The position numbers and the translations under genes are program-made. A DNA stretch of 64,000 nucleotides, taken from Nitrincola tapanii. Its GTDB lineage: Bacteria; Pseudomonadota; Gammaproteobacteria; Pseudomonadales; Balneatricaceae. Below, in pieces: positions 1 through 9,509 of this stretch (positions within the stretch are counted from its first letter, which is position 1; each line of letters starts with the position of its first letter). The stretch lies in the NCBI RefSeq assembly GCF_008368715.1, contig NZ_SMRS01000004.1, forward strand, positions 186,001 through 250,000. The letters run 5' to 3'. The notes under the pieces are model-generated. The model searched no databases, was not told the origin of the DNA, and saw nothing but the letters and a program-made list of their open reading frames with translations.

Positions 1-46
1 GGCCTACGCCCAATTAATGTGTGCTTAGATGGCATAATGGCACGTT

Positions 47-1843
47 ATGGACTGGATGTTCACGCTCGTCCTCATCGGAGCTGGATTGATCGCCATTTCG
101 ATCCTAACCAGTGCGCTGGCGTTTCGATTTGGAACGCCACTTCTTTTAGTCTTCCTGTGTATAGGCCTGATTGCGGGTGAAGATGGTTTAGGCCTGATGT
201 TTGATGATGCCGAGATTGCTTATTTTCTCGGTAGTCTCGCACTGGCCGTCATTCTGTTTGATTCGGGGTTTGGCACACGGCTGCAAACCATTCAGCGTGC
301 AGCGGCTCCGGCTTTTTTGTTAGCGACCTTAGGGGTCTTACTCACCACTGTTTTTGTTGGGATCGCAGCGCATTTTTTATTTGCAATGCCTTGGTTGTAT
401 GCGCTGTTGATGGGCGCCATTATCAGCTCTACCGATGCAGCCGCGGTGTTTTTCTTATTGCGTGCCGGGGGCGTTAAGATCTACAAACGCGTGCGCTCCA
501 TGTTGGAGGTTGAGTCTGGTTCCAACGATCCCATGGCTATTTTCCTTACCCTGCTTTTTATCGAAATGATTCTGGCTGAGCGCCAAACAAATGTGCTTAT
601 CAGTTTTATCACAGGTTTTGGCACCCAGATGGGGTTGGGGTTGATTCTTGGCTTGTTGGGTGGTTTTTTGATTGTACAGATCGTCAACCGCGTGCATCTG
701 GAGGAAGCCTTATATCCTATTCTGGTGATGGCCTGTGCCTTAAGTATTTTTGCTTTGACAGGCTATCTTGGCGGCAGTGGTTTCTTGGCTATTTATGTGG
801 CGGGGATCGTAGCCGGTAATAGCAGTATGAAAGGGTCTTCGGCTCTGAGGCGTTACCAGAAGGGGATGACCTGGTTAGCACAGATCGTCATGTTTTTGGT
901 GTTAGGTCTTTTTGTCACCCCTTCAGAGTTTTCTGCAGTACTGATTCCTGCGCTCTTGTTAGGGCTATTTTTGATTGTTTTCGGACGTCCTTTGGCTGTT
1001 TTGATCTGCCTTTTGCCGTTTCGTTATGACCGCCAAACCCTCTCATTTAATGCTTGGGTGGGGTTGCGTGGGGCGGTTTCTATTCTGTTGGGTATTTTGC
1101 CCTCAGTGATGGGAGTGGAAGGCGCGAATATTTTTATTAATGTCGCGTTTATCATGGTGCTGACGTCATTGATTGTTCAGGGCTGGACCATTGCTCCGGC
1201 GGCACGCTTGCTCAACTTGATTGTCCCTGCGGGCTTAGGGCCGCTGGAAAGAATTGAGTTGGAGTTGCCGGGTAATCCTAAACATGAGTTGTTAATCTAT
1301 CGTGTGATGGAGCGCAGTTCGTTGACACAGGGCGGTGTAGAGCTTCCTCATTGGGCTCGACCCTCTTTGGTGATGCGCGAAGGGCGTTCTATGCCTTATG
1401 AATATGCTTACCCTCTGCAAGCAGGAGATTTGGTATATCTATTTTCACCGCCTGAGTATACGGCTCTTCTGGATCGCTTTTTTTCACAGCTTAAGGAGCC
1501 TGAGGTCAGTGATACGGAGTTTTTTGGTGAGTTTCAGGTGAGCCCTGAAAGCAAGCTCAAAGAGTTGCTGGAGGCCTATAAACTGCCACCCACAGAGGGT
1601 GTGGATGCCGAGCTTTCGATTGCTGAGTTTATGTTGCGAGAGTTGAGAAATAATCCGGTGGCAGGAGATAGAGTGAGGCTGGGATCGATCGATCTAGTGG
1701 TGCGAAGGGTGCACCAAGGTAAGCAGATCACTGAGGTGGGTTTGGCTTTTGCGGTAGAAAAAGCCAGGTCGGCCTACGTGCGTAGATCGCAGCCTGCTGC
1801 AGTAGGATTCAAAGAGAAGCTTTTGCATTGGTTTAAATCATAA
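47..1843 (+). CDS. nhaP2: K+(Na+)/H+ antiporter of the CPA1 family, NhaP2/CvrA type
   Basis: Inner-membrane cation/proton antiporter, 598 aa. Residues about 5-395 form a polytopic Na_H_Exchanger domain of roughly 12 membrane segments; the acidic ion-site region is visible as SSTDAAAVF (near 126) and ESGSNDPMA (near 155). After residue 400 come a TrkA_C-like segment (reads VMREGRSMPYEYAYPLQAGD) and then a CorC_HlyC-like domain to the C-terminus. This is the order in NhaP2/CvrA, which is known for cytoplasmic K+ and pH control and survival at low osmolarity. The ATG lies only 46 bases from the window edge, so upstream context is unknown. The gene converges on the small minus-strand gene at 1912-2196. 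Function of this copy is inferred from domain order; K+ versus Na+ preference cannot be told from sequence. Confidence 0.9.
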   Translation: MDWMFTLVLIGAGLIAISILTSALAFRFGTPLLLVFLCIGLIAGEDGLGLMFDDAEIAYFLGSLALAVILFDSGFGTRLQTIQRAAAPAFLLATLGVLLTTVFVGIAAHFLFAMPWLYALLMGAIISSTDAAAVFFLLRAGGVKIYKRVRSMLEVESGSNDPMAIFLTLLFIEMILAERQTNVLISFITGFGTQMGLGLILGLLGGFLIVQIVNRVHLEEALYPILVMACALSIFALTGYLGGSGFLAIYVAGIVAGNSSMKGSSALRRYQKGMTWLAQIVMFLVLGLFVTPSEFSAVLIPALLLGLFLIVFGRPLAVLICLLPFRYDRQTLSFNAWVGLRGAVSILLGILPSVMGVEGANIFINVAFIMVLTSLIVQGWTIAPAARLLNLIVPAGLGPLERIELELPGNPKHELLIYRVMERSSLTQGGVELPHWARPSLVMREGRSMPYEYAYPLQAGDLVYLFSPPEYTALLDRFFSQLKEPEVSDTEFFGEFQVSPESKLKELLEAYKLPPTEGVDAELSIAEFMLRELRNNPVAGDRVRLGSIDLVVRRVHQGKQITEVGLAFAVEKARSAYVRRSQPAAVGFKEKLLHWFKS

Positions 1844-1888
1844 AACCGCCCAGCGAAATGTGAGTCAACATCTCGCCGGGCAAGGTTT
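1843..1888. terminator. Long imperfect hairpin between convergent genes
   Basis: Four short helices nest around one loop: AAACC/GGTTT, GCCC/GGGC, GCGA/TCGC and ATGT/ACAT. The hairpin begins at the last base of the antiporter stop codon and lies before the 3' end of the small minus-strand gene. The U-tract is weak on both strands (GGTTTT when read leftward), so it is a probable rather than canonical bidirectional terminator. Confidence 0.55.
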
Positions 1889-1911
1889 AAGCTCAAGCCT
1901 ATGAAATCTGG

Positions 1912-2196
1912 TTAGGCCACTTGGCGATGGCTTCCCTGGCAGGCATCAGGGTGAGTGGTCAGAAAGTGCAGCAAAGTCTGTTTCAATAAAATCATTTTTT
2001 CAGTATTGCCGCTGCGTCTTGCTGCTTCAATATCATCCACGATGAAGCGTTTCACTTCACAGGCTTCATGATGACTGACCAAATAATTGCCCAGAGCGAG
2101 CGCAATCATCGGGTCTACATGCTCATGTTCAGCAATGGCATCTATCTCATCACAGGTGAGATCACACATTGCCAGACATTCGTCATAGGTCAACAT
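1912..2196 (-). CDS. Small conserved helical protein of unknown function
   Basis: 94 aa, acidic, predicted mostly helical, no signal peptide or membrane segment. It opens MLTYDECLAMCDLTCDEIDA and contains AIAEHEHVDPMIALALGNYL. I recognise this as the style of short uncharacterised proteins found in many proteobacteria, but can assign no function. Three Cys near the N-terminus (C7, C11, C15) are spaced i, i+4, i+8 along a predicted helix, which could bind metal or be incidental. It is transcribed toward the antiporter gene and away from the palindrome-rich gap at 2197-2584, which should hold its promoter. The ATG is preceded by a purine-rich GAGGTAACC, consistent with a ribosome site. Confidence 0.7.
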   Translation of the reverse strand: MLTYDECLAMCDLTCDEIDAIAEHEHVDPMIALALGNYLVSHHEACEVKRFIVDDIEAARRSGNTEKMILLKQTLLHFLTTHPDACQGSHRQVA

Positions 2197-2584
2197 ACCA
2201 GGTTACCTCCGCATCTTGTTTTTAGTCGGAAAGCTGAGCGCTGCTTGCTACTCTGGTATTAGTTTAGGTGAACTAAAGCATGAGTCCAGTGCTGGGATTG
2301 GACAAAATTTCAACAAACCGACACCTTGTCAGCAGGCCGGCTCATGCTGCAAAAGCACAAAAAATCAGTCTTTTATAAGTAAAAGACAGCTAACCTGACG
2401 ATTGTCATCATGTTGCAAAGCAACAGATGGGCGCGACAGGTTGCGTGACTCTTCTAAATTTTAGCAGAACTTTTTATTGATCTAAGTCAGATTTTTCTTT
2501 GCAGCCAGGTCTCTTCTATAGTTGTAAGAAGGTTGTTAAGGTGCAGCCCATTTCCTATCTCGTTTTGGCATTAAGGATCTTAAG
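2197..2584. other. 388-base intergenic region rich in short inverted repeats
   Basis: No convincing protein lies here; short frames present are not supported by ribosome sites or family resemblance. The gap separates divergent genes (the small minus-strand gene and the HIT gene), so it must contain both promoters. Perfect inverted repeats are visible at 2259-2276 (TTAGTT, 6-base spacer, AACTAA), 2368-2387 (GTCTTTTA, loop TAAG, TAAAAGAC) and 2411-2425 (TGTTGC, AAA, GCAACA). An FNR/Anr-like box is at 2477-2490 and a TATAGT -10-like hexamer at 2517-2522. Confidence 0.6.
2477..2490 (+). promoter_or_regulatory. Possible FNR/Anr box upstream of the HIT gene
   Basis: TTGAT-CTAA-GTCAG matches one half of the FNR/Anr consensus TTGAT-N4-ATCAA exactly and the other at three of five bases; GTCA half-sites are common in Anr boxes. 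Its centre is 38.5 bases upstream of the end of a TATAGT hexamer, about four bases further than a typical class II site, so the assignment is tentative. Confidence 0.3.
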
Positions 2585-3034
2585 ATGGATGAGTTAGAGC
2601 TTGAGTTTGAATTACATCCCCGATTGGCCGCCGACACCTTTGCGTTGGGTGATTTTCCGCTGTCTCGTCTTTTGCTGATGAATGATGCTCACTACCCTTG
2701 GTTTATTCTGGTACCACGCCGAGCGGGAGTCACCGAGATTTACCACCTTTCCAGTCAAGAGCAGCAACAGTTGATTTTAGAGTCTTCGGCCTTGTCGCAG
2801 ACACTGGCCGACCTGTTTCAGGCACGTAAAATGAATGTCGCGGCGCTGGGAAATATGGTGCCTCAGCTGCATCTGCATCATGTGGTGCGTTATGAGGATG
2901 ATATTGCTTGGCCTGGCCCCGTGTGGGGCGTGGCGGAAGCCAAACCTTACACTCTGGAGGAGGCCCAGCAGATACGCCAAAAGCTCGCGGCTTTACTGCT
3001 GGGAGAGATGGATTTCCATTGGCTGGAGTATTAA
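2585..3034 (+). CDS. HIT domain protein (histidine-triad nucleotide hydrolase family)
   Basis: 149 aa. The histidine-triad signature appears as HLHHVV near residue 99, followed by the [13 protein letters not shown] stretch typical of one bacterial HIT subgroup. HIT proteins act on nucleotide phosphoramidates or dinucleoside polyphosphates; the substrate of this subgroup is not established. The N-terminus (about 1-70) carries the expected beta-rich core, including [13 protein letters not shown]. The ATG follows AAGGATCTTAAG, an acceptable ribosome site. Expression may be oxygen-responsive if the FNR-like box upstream is real. Convergence or operon linkage with aspS is not evident: aspS starts 113 bases later on the same strand. 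Family assignment is secure, cellular role is not. Confidence 0.85.
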   Translation: MDELELEFELHPRLAADTFALGDFPLSRLLLMNDAHYPWFILVPRRAGVTEIYHLSSQEQQQLILESSALSQTLADLFQARKMNVAALGNMVPQLHLHHVVRYEDDIAWPGPVWGVAEAKPYTLEEAQQIRQKLAALLLGEMDFHWLEY

Positions 3035-3147
3035 GTCGAAGACTTGATCGGCTCAGATGTCGGGAAGCGCTGTCAGTCGCCGTAATATCGGGTATAATTT
3101 CGCGCTTATTCAGTTATACCAATATTCGGACACAGGAACACTCAACC

Positions 3148-4911
3148 ATGCGCAGCCATTATTGCGGCGATTTACGTACAGAGCATATCGGACAGGACAT
3201 TACACTGACGGGCTGGGTGCACCGCCGTCGCGATCATGGTGGCGTCATATTTCTCGATGTACGTGACCGTGAAGGCATCACTCAGGTGGTGTTTGATCCG
3301 GATCGTGAAGAAAGCTTTAAGCTGGCCGACTCTGTGCGCAGTGAGTATGTCGTCAAAATCCAGGGTAGAGTCCGTGCGCGTCCTGAAGGCACAGAAAACG
3401 CGGAGATGCCAACAGGTTGCATCGAAGTTTTAGGTCAAGAACTGGATATCCTCAACAAGGCGGATACACCGCCTTTCCAGTTAGATGAGCATCAGCAGGT
3501 CAGTGAAGATGTTCGTCTGCGTAATCGTTTTATCGATCTGCGTCGTCCGGAAATTCAGCGCAAACTGCGTTTCCGCTCAAAAATTACCCACTACATTCGT
3601 AACTATCTCGAAGAAAATGGCTTCCTGGATATTGAAACGCCGATTCTGACGCGTGCCACGCCAGAAGGCGCGCGCGATTATCTGGTACCCAGTCGTACCC
3701 ATGAGGGTCACTTTTTTGCCTTACCTCAGTCACCTCAGTTGTTTAAACAGCTGCTGATGGTGTCCGGCTTTGATCGTTATTATCAGATCGCAAAATGTTT
3801 CCGTGATGAGGATCTGCGCGCAGATCGTCAACCTGAATTTACTCAGATCGATATCGAAACTTCGTTTATGAGCGAAGAGCAGATCATCGAGATCACCGAA
3901 AAGATGATCCGGGGTCTGTTTATCGATCAGTTGGGAGTGGATCTGGGGGATTTCCCTCGCATGCCTTACTCGGAAGCGATGCGTCGTTTTGGTTCAGATA
4001 AACCGGATCTGCGTATTGCGATGGAGCTGGTTGATGTGGCCGATCTGGTCGCAGACGTGGATTTCAAAGTTTTCGCGGCGCCGGCTAAGGATCCTAAAGG
4101 GCGTGTGGCGGCTTTAAAAGTGCCGGGTGGAGCTGAGCTGACGCGTAAACAGATCGATGATTACACTAAGTTTGTCTCCATCTACGGTGCTAAGGGCTTG
4201 GCTTGGATCAAGGTCAATGCTCTGGAGCAGGGTGCAGAAGGTTTGCAGTCACCGATTGTTAAGTTCCTGGGTGAAGAGGTCGCGCTGAAAATTATGCAGC
4301 GCCTGGATGCTCAGAATGGTGATCTTGTCTTCTTTGGCGCGGATTCTGCAAAAATCGTCAATGAAGCACTCGGCGCTCTGCGTATTAAAGTTGGCCATGA
4401 CTTGAATCGACTCGAGTGTGAGTGGGCACCCTTGTGGGTGGTCGATTTCCCGATGTTCGAAGACGATGGCAAGGGTGGCTTGACGGCATTACACCATCCC
4501 TTTACTTCACCTAACTGCACCCCTGAAGAGCTGATTGCGCAGCCTGAAGGTAAGCTGTCTCGTGCCTACGACATGGTGCTGAACGGAACTGAGCTGGGCG
4601 GAGGGTCGGTCCGTATCCATGACCAAGCCATGCAGCGTGCGGTGTTTAAAGTGCTTGGTATCAGTGATGAAGAAGCCGAAGAGAAGTTTGGCTTCCTGCT
4701 GAATGCGTTGCGCTATGGTGCGCCACCGCATGGCGGACTGGCGTTTGGTTTGGATCGATTGGTGATGTTGATGACCGGTTCAACGTCAATTCGCGAAGTG
4801 ATTGCGTTCCCGAAAACCCAGAGTGCGGCGTGCCTCTTAACCGATGCGCCGGGTGAAGTCAGTGCGGCGCAATTGCGTGAATTGAACATCAAACTGCGCA
4901 AAACGCCCTAA
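3148..4911 (+). CDS. aspS: Aspartyl-tRNA synthetase
   Basis: 587 aa, the usual length for bacterial AspRS (about 590). It charges tRNA-Asp (possibly also tRNA-Asn) in the cytosol. Order: N-terminal OB-fold anticodon-binding domain (about 1-105, with [19 protein letters not shown]), the class II catalytic core with motif 2 ([19 protein letters not shown]), the bacterial GAD insertion (about 280-420), and motif 3 near the C-terminus ([12 protein letters not shown]). I chose the ATG beginning [10 protein letters not shown] because family similarity starts there; the open frame extends about 80 codons further upstream but overlaps the HIT gene and resembles nothing. A hairpin and then yebC follow, as in many gammaproteobacteria. 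Confidence 0.97.
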   Translation: MRSHYCGDLRTEHIGQDITLTGWVHRRRDHGGVIFLDVRDREGITQVVFDPDREESFKLADSVRSEYVVKIQGRVRARPEGTENAEMPTGCIEVLGQELDILNKADTPPFQLDEHQQVSEDVRLRNRFIDLRRPEIQRKLRFRSKITHYIRNYLEENGFLDIETPILTRATPEGARDYLVPSRTHEGHFFALPQSPQLFKQLLMVSGFDRYYQIAKCFRDEDLRADRQPEFTQIDIETSFMSEEQIIEITEKMIRGLFIDQLGVDLGDFPRMPYSEAMRRFGSDKPDLRIAMELVDVADLVADVDFKVFAAPAKDPKGRVAALKVPGGAELTRKQIDDYTKFVSIYGAKGLAWIKVNALEQGAEGLQSPIVKFLGEEVALKIMQRLDAQNGDLVFFGADSAKIVNEALGALRIKVGHDLNRLECEWAPLWVVDFPMFEDDGKGGLTALHHPFTSPNCTPEELIAQPEGKLSRAYDMVLNGTELGGGSVRIHDQAMQRAVFKVLGISDEEAEEKFGFLLNALRYGAPPHGGLAFGLDRLVMLMTGSTSIREVIAFPKTQSAACLLTDAPGEVSAAQLRELNIKLRKTP

Positions 4912-4953
4912 GTGCTGAGGCCTGAGGGCCTTCCAGGGTTAGTGTGAATCTTA

Positions 4954-4980
4954 CGGGGCTGTTTAGCCCCGCTTTCATTC
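4954..4980 (+). terminator. Intercistronic hairpin between aspS and yebC
   Basis: A 7-bp perfect stem CGGGGCT / AGCCCCG with a GTTT loop is followed by GCTTTCATTCT. The T-tract is broken, so it may be a partial terminator or an mRNA-processing structure that sets aspS and yebC levels apart. Confidence 0.5.
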
Positions 4981-4995
4981 TCTAGAGGTGAAAAA

Positions 4996-5730
4996 ATGGC
5001 AGGTCATTCCAAGTGGGCGAATATTAAACATCGTAAAGCGGCCCAGGATGCGAAACGCGGCAAAATCTTTACCAAGTTGATTCGTGAGTTGACGGTCGCG
5101 GCTAAAGAGGGCGGTGGCGTGCCGGATGACAATCCACGTTTGCGAGCCGCCGTTGATAAAGCGCTGGGTGCAAATATGAAAAAGGATACCATCGAAAAGG
5201 CGATCCAGCGTGGTGTCGGCGGTGGGGATGGGGATAACTATGATGAGCTAACCTACGAGGGCTATGGTCCGAATGGCGTGGCTATTCTGGTTGAGTGTAT
5301 GACGGATAACGTCAACCGCACCGTTTCGCAGGTGCGCGCGGCCTTTACCAAGCATGGCGGTAATTTAGGCACGCATGGCTCGGTTTCTTATCTGTTTGAG
5401 AAAAAAGGCCAGATCAGCTTTGAAACCGGTGATGAAGACCAGATTATGGAGCTGGCCCTAGACGCCGGTGCTGAGGATGTGATTAGCCATGAAGATGGGT
5501 CGATCGAGGTTTTAACTCAGGTTGCGGATTTCATGGATGTGAAACAGGCGTTGGTGGCTGCCGGTTTAGAACCGGTGGATGCCGAGGTGGCGATGATTGC
5601 GGCGACACGTGTGGAGTTGGATCTTGAGGCCGGTCAGAAGGCGTTAAAGCTGCTGGATGCTCTGGAAGATCTGGATGATACCCAGAATGTCTTCCATAAC
5701 GCGGATATCCCAGAAGAGGCGATGCTTTAA
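4996..5730 (+). CDS. yebC: YebC/PmpR family protein
   Basis: 244 aa, full length. It opens with the family hallmark [18 protein letters not shown] and keeps the acidic, Gly-rich middle ([20 protein letters not shown]). Family members were long described as transcriptional regulators; recent work on homologues links them to relief of ribosome stalling at proline-rich stretches. Both activities are known only from other organisms. GAGGTG seven bases upstream of the ATG is a good ribosome site. The gene sits between aspS and ruvC, its classic neighbourhood, with 13 bases to ruvC, implying co-transcription. Confidence 0.95.
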   Translation: MAGHSKWANIKHRKAAQDAKRGKIFTKLIRELTVAAKEGGGVPDDNPRLRAAVDKALGANMKKDTIEKAIQRGVGGGDGDNYDELTYEGYGPNGVAILVECMTDNVNRTVSQVRAAFTKHGGNLGTHGSVSYLFEKKGQISFETGDEDQIMELALDAGAEDVISHEDGSIEVLTQVADFMDVKQALVAAGLEPVDAEVAMIAATRVELDLEAGQKALKLLDALEDLDDTQNVFHNADIPEEAML

Positions 5731-5743
5731 TGGGCCTGCGTGA

Positions 5744-6259
5744 ATGCTAGTCTTGGGCATAGATCCTGGCTCGCGTATCACCGGTTATGGCGTGATACGC
5801 TCCTTGGCGGGGCGGAATGAGTATGTGGCCAGTGGTTGTATCCGCATACAGGGCGAGGATTTAGCAGAGCGTTTGCGCCAAGTCTATGCCGGTGTCAGTG
5901 AGATTATTGAGACCTATCGCCCTGAAGAGTTCGCCATCGAGCAGGTCTTTATGGCGCGTAATGCCGATTCTGCGTTAAAGCTGGGGCAGGCGCGTGGTGT
6001 CGCGATCGTGGCCGCAGCGAATCAAGCTTTGCCGGTGTTTGAATATTCTGCGCGTAAAGTTAAGCAATCGGTGGTAGGCGCTGGGGGCGCGGATAAGGTG
6101 CAGGTGCAGCATATGGTGTCGCATCTGCTGAAGCTCCCGGGCTTGCCGCAGGCGGATGCGGCCGATGCGTTAGCGATTGCTCTCTGCCATGCGCATGCGC
6201 GCAGCTCCCTTCTGAGTTTAGCAATGGCCCATCGTGGGCAGGGTGGTCGTTGGCGATGA
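5744..6259 (+). CDS. ruvC: Crossover junction endodeoxyribonuclease RuvC
   Basis: 171 aa. RuvC is a dimeric RNase H-fold nuclease that resolves Holliday junctions migrated by RuvAB. The catalytic acids are visible: the first Asp in [13 protein letters not shown], Glu in [11 protein letters not shown], and the C-terminal Asp pair in [14 protein letters not shown]. Thirteen bases separate it from yebC. Its TGA overlaps the ATG of the following channel gene as ATGA (6256-6259), so the two are translationally coupled. The C-terminal tail (GQGGRWR) is short and basic. Confidence 0.97.
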   Translation: MLVLGIDPGSRITGYGVIRSLAGRNEYVASGCIRIQGEDLAERLRQVYAGVSEIIETYRPEEFAIEQVFMARNADSALKLGQARGVAIVAAANQALPVFEYSARKVKQSVVGAGGADKVQVQHMVSHLLKLPGLPQADAADALAIALCHAHARSSLLSLAMAHRGQGGRWR

Positions 6260-6969
6260 CGTTACATATTGAAGATTTTGTGTATTATGCCGACCTTCTC
6301 GGGGTGGCCGTTTTTGCGGTGACCGGTGTGCTGGCCGCTCAAGGCAAACAAATTGATCTGTTTGGAGTCATGGTGTTGGCCGTTGTTACCGCACTAGGCG
6401 GCGGAACGATTCGAGATCTAGCGCTGAACGCGCATCCGTTAATCTGGATTGCAGACCCTATTTTACTTTGGACAGCACTGGGAGCAGCATTGCTGACCTT
6501 TGTGCTTTGTCGCTATTGGCCCTATCCACGTCGCACGCTTTTGGTCTTGGATGCCGCAGGCCTTGCGCTTTTTGCGATCGCTGGGGCGGAAAAAGCCATG
6601 GCTTTGGGTTTCTCGCCCCTTATCGCCGTGATTATGGCGATCAGCACCGGTTGTGCCGGCGGCATGATCCGCGATTTGATGACGGGTCGAATCCCCGCTA
6701 TTTTGCAGCATGACGAGTTTTATGCCACCTGCGCCCTCTTGGGCGCCGCATTTTATGTGCTGGTGCATGGTTATGTGGATCCCAATATTTTGGCCTTTTT
6801 ATCGATGCTTCTGATTTTTGTGATACGTCTATTGGCGGTGTTCAGTGGTGTGCGTTTGCCGGTGTTTTTGGTGGCCGGTTTGGATCATCCACCACGACGT
6901 CCGAGCTTGCCGAAGCGTTTAAAGCGGCGGCGCCAACGTCCGGGTTCGGATAAGGAAGAGAATAAATGA
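6256..6969 (+). CDS. TRIC cation channel family protein (UPF0126, YicG/YadS-like)
   Basis: 237 aa inner-membrane protein with about seven hydrophobic segments arranged as a duplicated three-helix unit. The two family signatures GGGTIRDL (near 56) and [18 protein letters not shown] (near 136) are intact. Bacterial TRIC homologues form trimeric K+-permeable channels; some UPF0126 members have also been linked to amino-acid uptake, so the substrate is uncertain. I prefer the ATG at 6256, which overlaps ruvC's stop as ATGA; a TTG two codons upstream is also in frame. The gene's own TGA overlaps the ruvA ATG as ATGA (6966-6969). It is thus coupled at both ends inside the ruv operon, which is not the usual ruvC-ruvA-ruvB order. 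The C-terminus is a basic cytosolic tail (KRLKRRRQR). Confidence 0.88.
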   Translation: MTLHIEDFVYYADLLGVAVFAVTGVLAAQGKQIDLFGVMVLAVVTALGGGTIRDLALNAHPLIWIADPILLWTALGAALLTFVLCRYWPYPRRTLLVLDAAGLALFAIAGAEKAMALGFSPLIAVIMAISTGCAGGMIRDLMTGRIPAILQHDEFYATCALLGAAFYVLVHGYVDPNILAFLSMLLIFVIRLLAVFSGVRLPVFLVAGLDHPPRRPSLPKRLKRRRQRPGSDKEENK

Positions 6970-7595
6970 TCGGTCATCTGCGTGGGCGTTTGTTGGAAAA
7001 GCAGCCTCCTTTTCTGTTGCTGGAGGCGGCGGGTGTAGGTTACGAGGTTGAGGCCTCGATGAACGCCTGTTATCGCTTACCGGAGGTGGGTCAGGAAGTG
7101 GCTCTGTACACTCATTTAGTGGTGCGTGAAGATGCGCAGTTGCTATATGGTTTTGCGGATCGTGCCGAACGCACGCTGTTTCGTGAGTTAATTAAAACCA
7201 ACGGTGTGGGTCCTAAGCTTGCGTTGACGATCCTGTCTGGAACCAGTGGTGAGGCGTTTATTCGTTGTGTTGAGCAGGAAGATGTGGCAACCCTGGTCAA
7301 GCTGCCAGGGGTGGGTAAGAAAACGGCGGAGCGTCTGATTATTGAGATGAAGGATCGCTTAAAACCGTTAATGTCTGTGCCCTCGCTTCCGGTCAGTGGC
7401 TTGTTTGCGGCGGCTCCGGCTGTATCCGAGGAGTGGATTCAGGATGCAGTCTCTGAAGCGGAAAGTGCGCTGCTGGCTTTGGGCTACAAACCTGTACAGG
7501 CCACTCGTGCCGTGAGTCAGGCGCAAAAGCAACTGGGAGAAGAGGCGAGTGTTGAAGCCTTAATTCGTCAGTCCTTGAAATCGATGATCAGTTAA
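6966..7595 (+). CDS. ruvA: Holliday junction branch migration protein RuvA
   Basis: 209 aa. RuvA tetramers bind four-way junctions and load RuvB. It starts with the OB-fold domain ([12 protein letters not shown]), has two helix-hairpin-helix motifs ([13 protein letters not shown] near 79 and [13 protein letters not shown] near 114), and a C-terminal RuvB-contacting domain (about 158-205, [16 protein letters not shown]). The ATG overlaps the stop of the channel gene, and ruvB starts 15 bases downstream, so all act as one operon. Confidence 0.97.
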   Translation: MIGHLRGRLLEKQPPFLLLEAAGVGYEVEASMNACYRLPEVGQEVALYTHLVVREDAQLLYGFADRAERTLFRELIKTNGVGPKLALTILSGTSGEAFIRCVEQEDVATLVKLPGVGKKTAERLIIEMKDRLKPLMSVPSLPVSGLFAAAPAVSEEWIQDAVSEAESALLALGYKPVQATRAVSQAQKQLGEEASVEALIRQSLKSMIS

Positions 7596-7610
7596 CAGAG
7601 GAAGGCGAGG

Positions 7611-8639
7611 ATGATTGAAGCGGATCGCTTTATCACTCCCCGAGTCGCGGGTAAGGTAGAGGAGGTTCAGGATAAGGCGGTGCGGCCTCAGTCCTTAGCC
7701 GATTATCAAGGGCAGCCAGTGGTGCGTGAGCAGATGGAGATTTTTATCCATGCCGCCCGTCAACGAGGCGAGGCCTTGGATCACACCCTGATTTTTGGCC
7801 CGCCGGGGCTGGGTAAAACCACTTTAGCCAATATCATTGCCAATGAAATGGGGTCGCAGATTAAAACCACGTCTGGCCCAGTGTTGGAAAAGGCCGGTGA
7901 TGTGGCGGCTCTTTTGACCAATTTGGATGCGGGTGATGTTCTGTTTATCGATGAGATACATCGCCTGAGTCCTCAGGTTGAGGAGATCCTGTATCCAGCG
8001 ATGGAGGACTATCAGCTGGATATTATGATAGGGGAAGGTCCGGCCGCCCGGTCGATTAAAATTGATTTACCACCCTTTACCCTGGTAGGTGCGACCACGC
8101 GTGCCGGGCTGTTAACCTCTCCGCTGCGAGATCGTTTTGGTATCGTCCAGCGTCTTGAGTTCTATTCTATTGAGGATTTGACCGGCATTGTGCAGCGTGC
8201 TGCGGCGCTAACCGGGACGCCGATCGATCCAGATGGTGCGCGTGAAATCGCGCGACGTGCCCGTGGAACCCCACGTATCGCCAATCGACTGCTGCGTCGA
8301 GCACGCGATTATGCTGAAGTGAAAGGGCGGGGTGAGATAACACGACAGATGGCAGATTTGGCGCTGAACATGTTAAATGTCGATGAGCGGGGCTTTGATC
8401 AGATGGATCGGCGCTTGCTTTTGGCGATGATTGAAAAGTTCTCCGGTGGCCCGGTCGGAGTTGATAGTTTGGCTGCGGCGATTAGTGAAGAGCGCGACAC
8501 CATTGAAGATGTGCTTGAACCCTATTTGATTCAACAGGGATTTATGATGCGTACGCCACGCGGACGTATGGTCACTGAGCACGCGTATGTACATTTTGGT
8601 TTTCAGCCACCGCAGAGTCAGAAACTGGATGAAAGCTGA
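7611..8639 (+). CDS. ruvB: Holliday junction branch migration ATPase RuvB
   Basis: 342 aa hexameric AAA+ motor that drives branch migration with RuvA. Walker A is GPPGLGKTT (near 64), Walker B is FIDEIHRL (near 113), sensor 1 is GATTRAG, and the arginine finger region follows ([13 protein letters not shown]). The C-terminal winged-helix DNA-binding domain ends with [15 protein letters not shown] purine-rich GAGGAAGGCGAGG precedes the ATG. It closes the yebC-ruvC-channel-ruvA-ruvB transcription unit; a DksA-like gene follows after 67 bases. Confidence 0.97.
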   Translation: MIEADRFITPRVAGKVEEVQDKAVRPQSLADYQGQPVVREQMEIFIHAARQRGEALDHTLIFGPPGLGKTTLANIIANEMGSQIKTTSGPVLEKAGDVAALLTNLDAGDVLFIDEIHRLSPQVEEILYPAMEDYQLDIMIGEGPAARSIKIDLPPFTLVGATTRAGLLTSPLRDRFGIVQRLEFYSIEDLTGIVQRAAALTGTPIDPDGAREIARRARGTPRIANRLLRRARDYAEVKGRGEITRQMADLALNMLNVDERGFDQMDRRLLLAMIEKFSGGPVGVDSLAAAISEERDTIEDVLEPYLIQQGFMMRTPRGRMVTEHAYVHFGFQPPQSQKLDES

Positions 8640-8706
8640 TCCGGATCAAAAGCCCGCCTAACCAGATTGATAAGATGAAGGTTCCTTTCTATTGGAGTCG
8701 CCTTCC

Positions 8707-8988
8707 ATGTCGCAAAAGTCCCTAGGGTATCCGCCTTTGGCGCCCTTTCGCGTGGAGCTGGAAACACTTTATCAGCAACTTGCGAGTGAGGCGCGTTTAG
8801 CGATGAGTGATCCGCGAGCGGTGATTCCCCTGCATGATCTGCGCCGTTGTGTGCAAGCGCTTGAACGTATAGGGGCTGACCAGTATGGTCGCTGTCTTGA
8901 TTGTGGAGAATGCATCGAATTGAGCTTCTTAAAAGCCGATCCCACCACGCCTTACTGCATGGCCTGTACAGGTAAACACCTAGGCTGA
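8707..8988 (+). CDS. DksA/TraR-type C4 zinc-finger protein
   Basis: 93 aa from the ATG at 8707, preceded by GGAG at nine bases. An in-frame TTG at 8692 lacks that spacing. The C-terminus carries a C4 zinc finger, CLDCGECIE followed by CMACTG about 20 residues on, as in the DksA/TraR family that binds the RNA polymerase secondary channel. The protein is much shorter than DksA (about 150 aa), and its helical N-terminal part lacks an obvious DxxDxA tip motif, so it may be a truncated TraR-like regulator or merely share the zinc finger. It lies between ruvB and the tol operon. Confidence 0.8.
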   Translation: MSQKSLGYPPLAPFRVELETLYQQLASEARLAMSDPRAVIPLHDLRRCVQALERIGADQYGRCLDCGECIELSFLKADPTTPYCMACTGKHLG

Positions 8989-9089
8989 GCAGTTGCACAA
9001 AAAATTACACTTTCTGTACCAGTGGAGACTTGTATAAATTTTAACTGCTGCTATTGTGTGCACTTCGAAAAGCACTCGCGGTGGGGGAG

Positions 9090-9500
9090 ATGGCGTTTAC
9101 CTGGACACAGAGAGTTTACATAGAAGACACTGACTTTGGCGGCATTGTTTACTACGTAAATTATCTCAAGTTCATGGAGCGCGCTCGAACCGAACTGTTA
9201 CGCAGTGCAGGGGTGTCTCAGCAGCAATTGCGTGATGACAATTTTGTCTTTGTGGTTCGTAAAACAGAGTGTACCTATCTTCAGCCTGCCCGTCTTGATG
9301 ATGAATTATTGGTGGATGTTTCGATTGAAACCTCGACCCCCGTGCAGTTGACGTTTCTGCAGCGGATCTTTCGTAAAACCGATTCAGTTAAATTATGTGA
9401 AGCAAGGGTTCAAATTGTCTGTGTCTCAGCAGATGAGTTGAAACCACGGCGGCTGCCTGCTGGGCTGCTTGCTGCAATAGAAGGCCAGTCTTCTGCCTAG
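9090..9500 (+). CDS. ybgC: Tol-Pal associated acyl-CoA thioesterase YbgC
   Basis: 136 aa hot-dog-fold thioesterase and first gene of the tol-pal cluster. It hydrolyses acyl-CoA or acyl-ACP thioesters and is linked in E. coli to phospholipid enzymes at the inner membrane. The catalytic Asp sits in EDTDFGGIVYYVNYLKF, the hallmark of the 4-hydroxybenzoyl-CoA thioesterase group. The start is uncertain: the ATG at 9090 begins the conserved MAFTWTQRVYIEDTD but its GGGGGAG is almost adjacent; a GTG at 9081 or a TTG at 9054 are alternatives that would add 3 or 12 residues. tolQ starts nine bases after the stop. Confidence 0.93.
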   Translation: MAFTWTQRVYIEDTDFGGIVYYVNYLKFMERARTELLRSAGVSQQQLRDDNFVFVVRKTECTYLQPARLDDELLVDVSIETSTPVQLTFLQRIFRKTDSVKLCEARVQIVCVSADELKPRRLPAGLLAAIEGQSSA

Positions 9501-9509
9501 GAGTGAAAC

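Noticed and set aside
2908-3147. N-terminal extension of the aspS frame
   Set aside because: Overlaps the HIT gene, has no AspRS similarity, and the standard AspRS start MRSHYCG lies at 3148.
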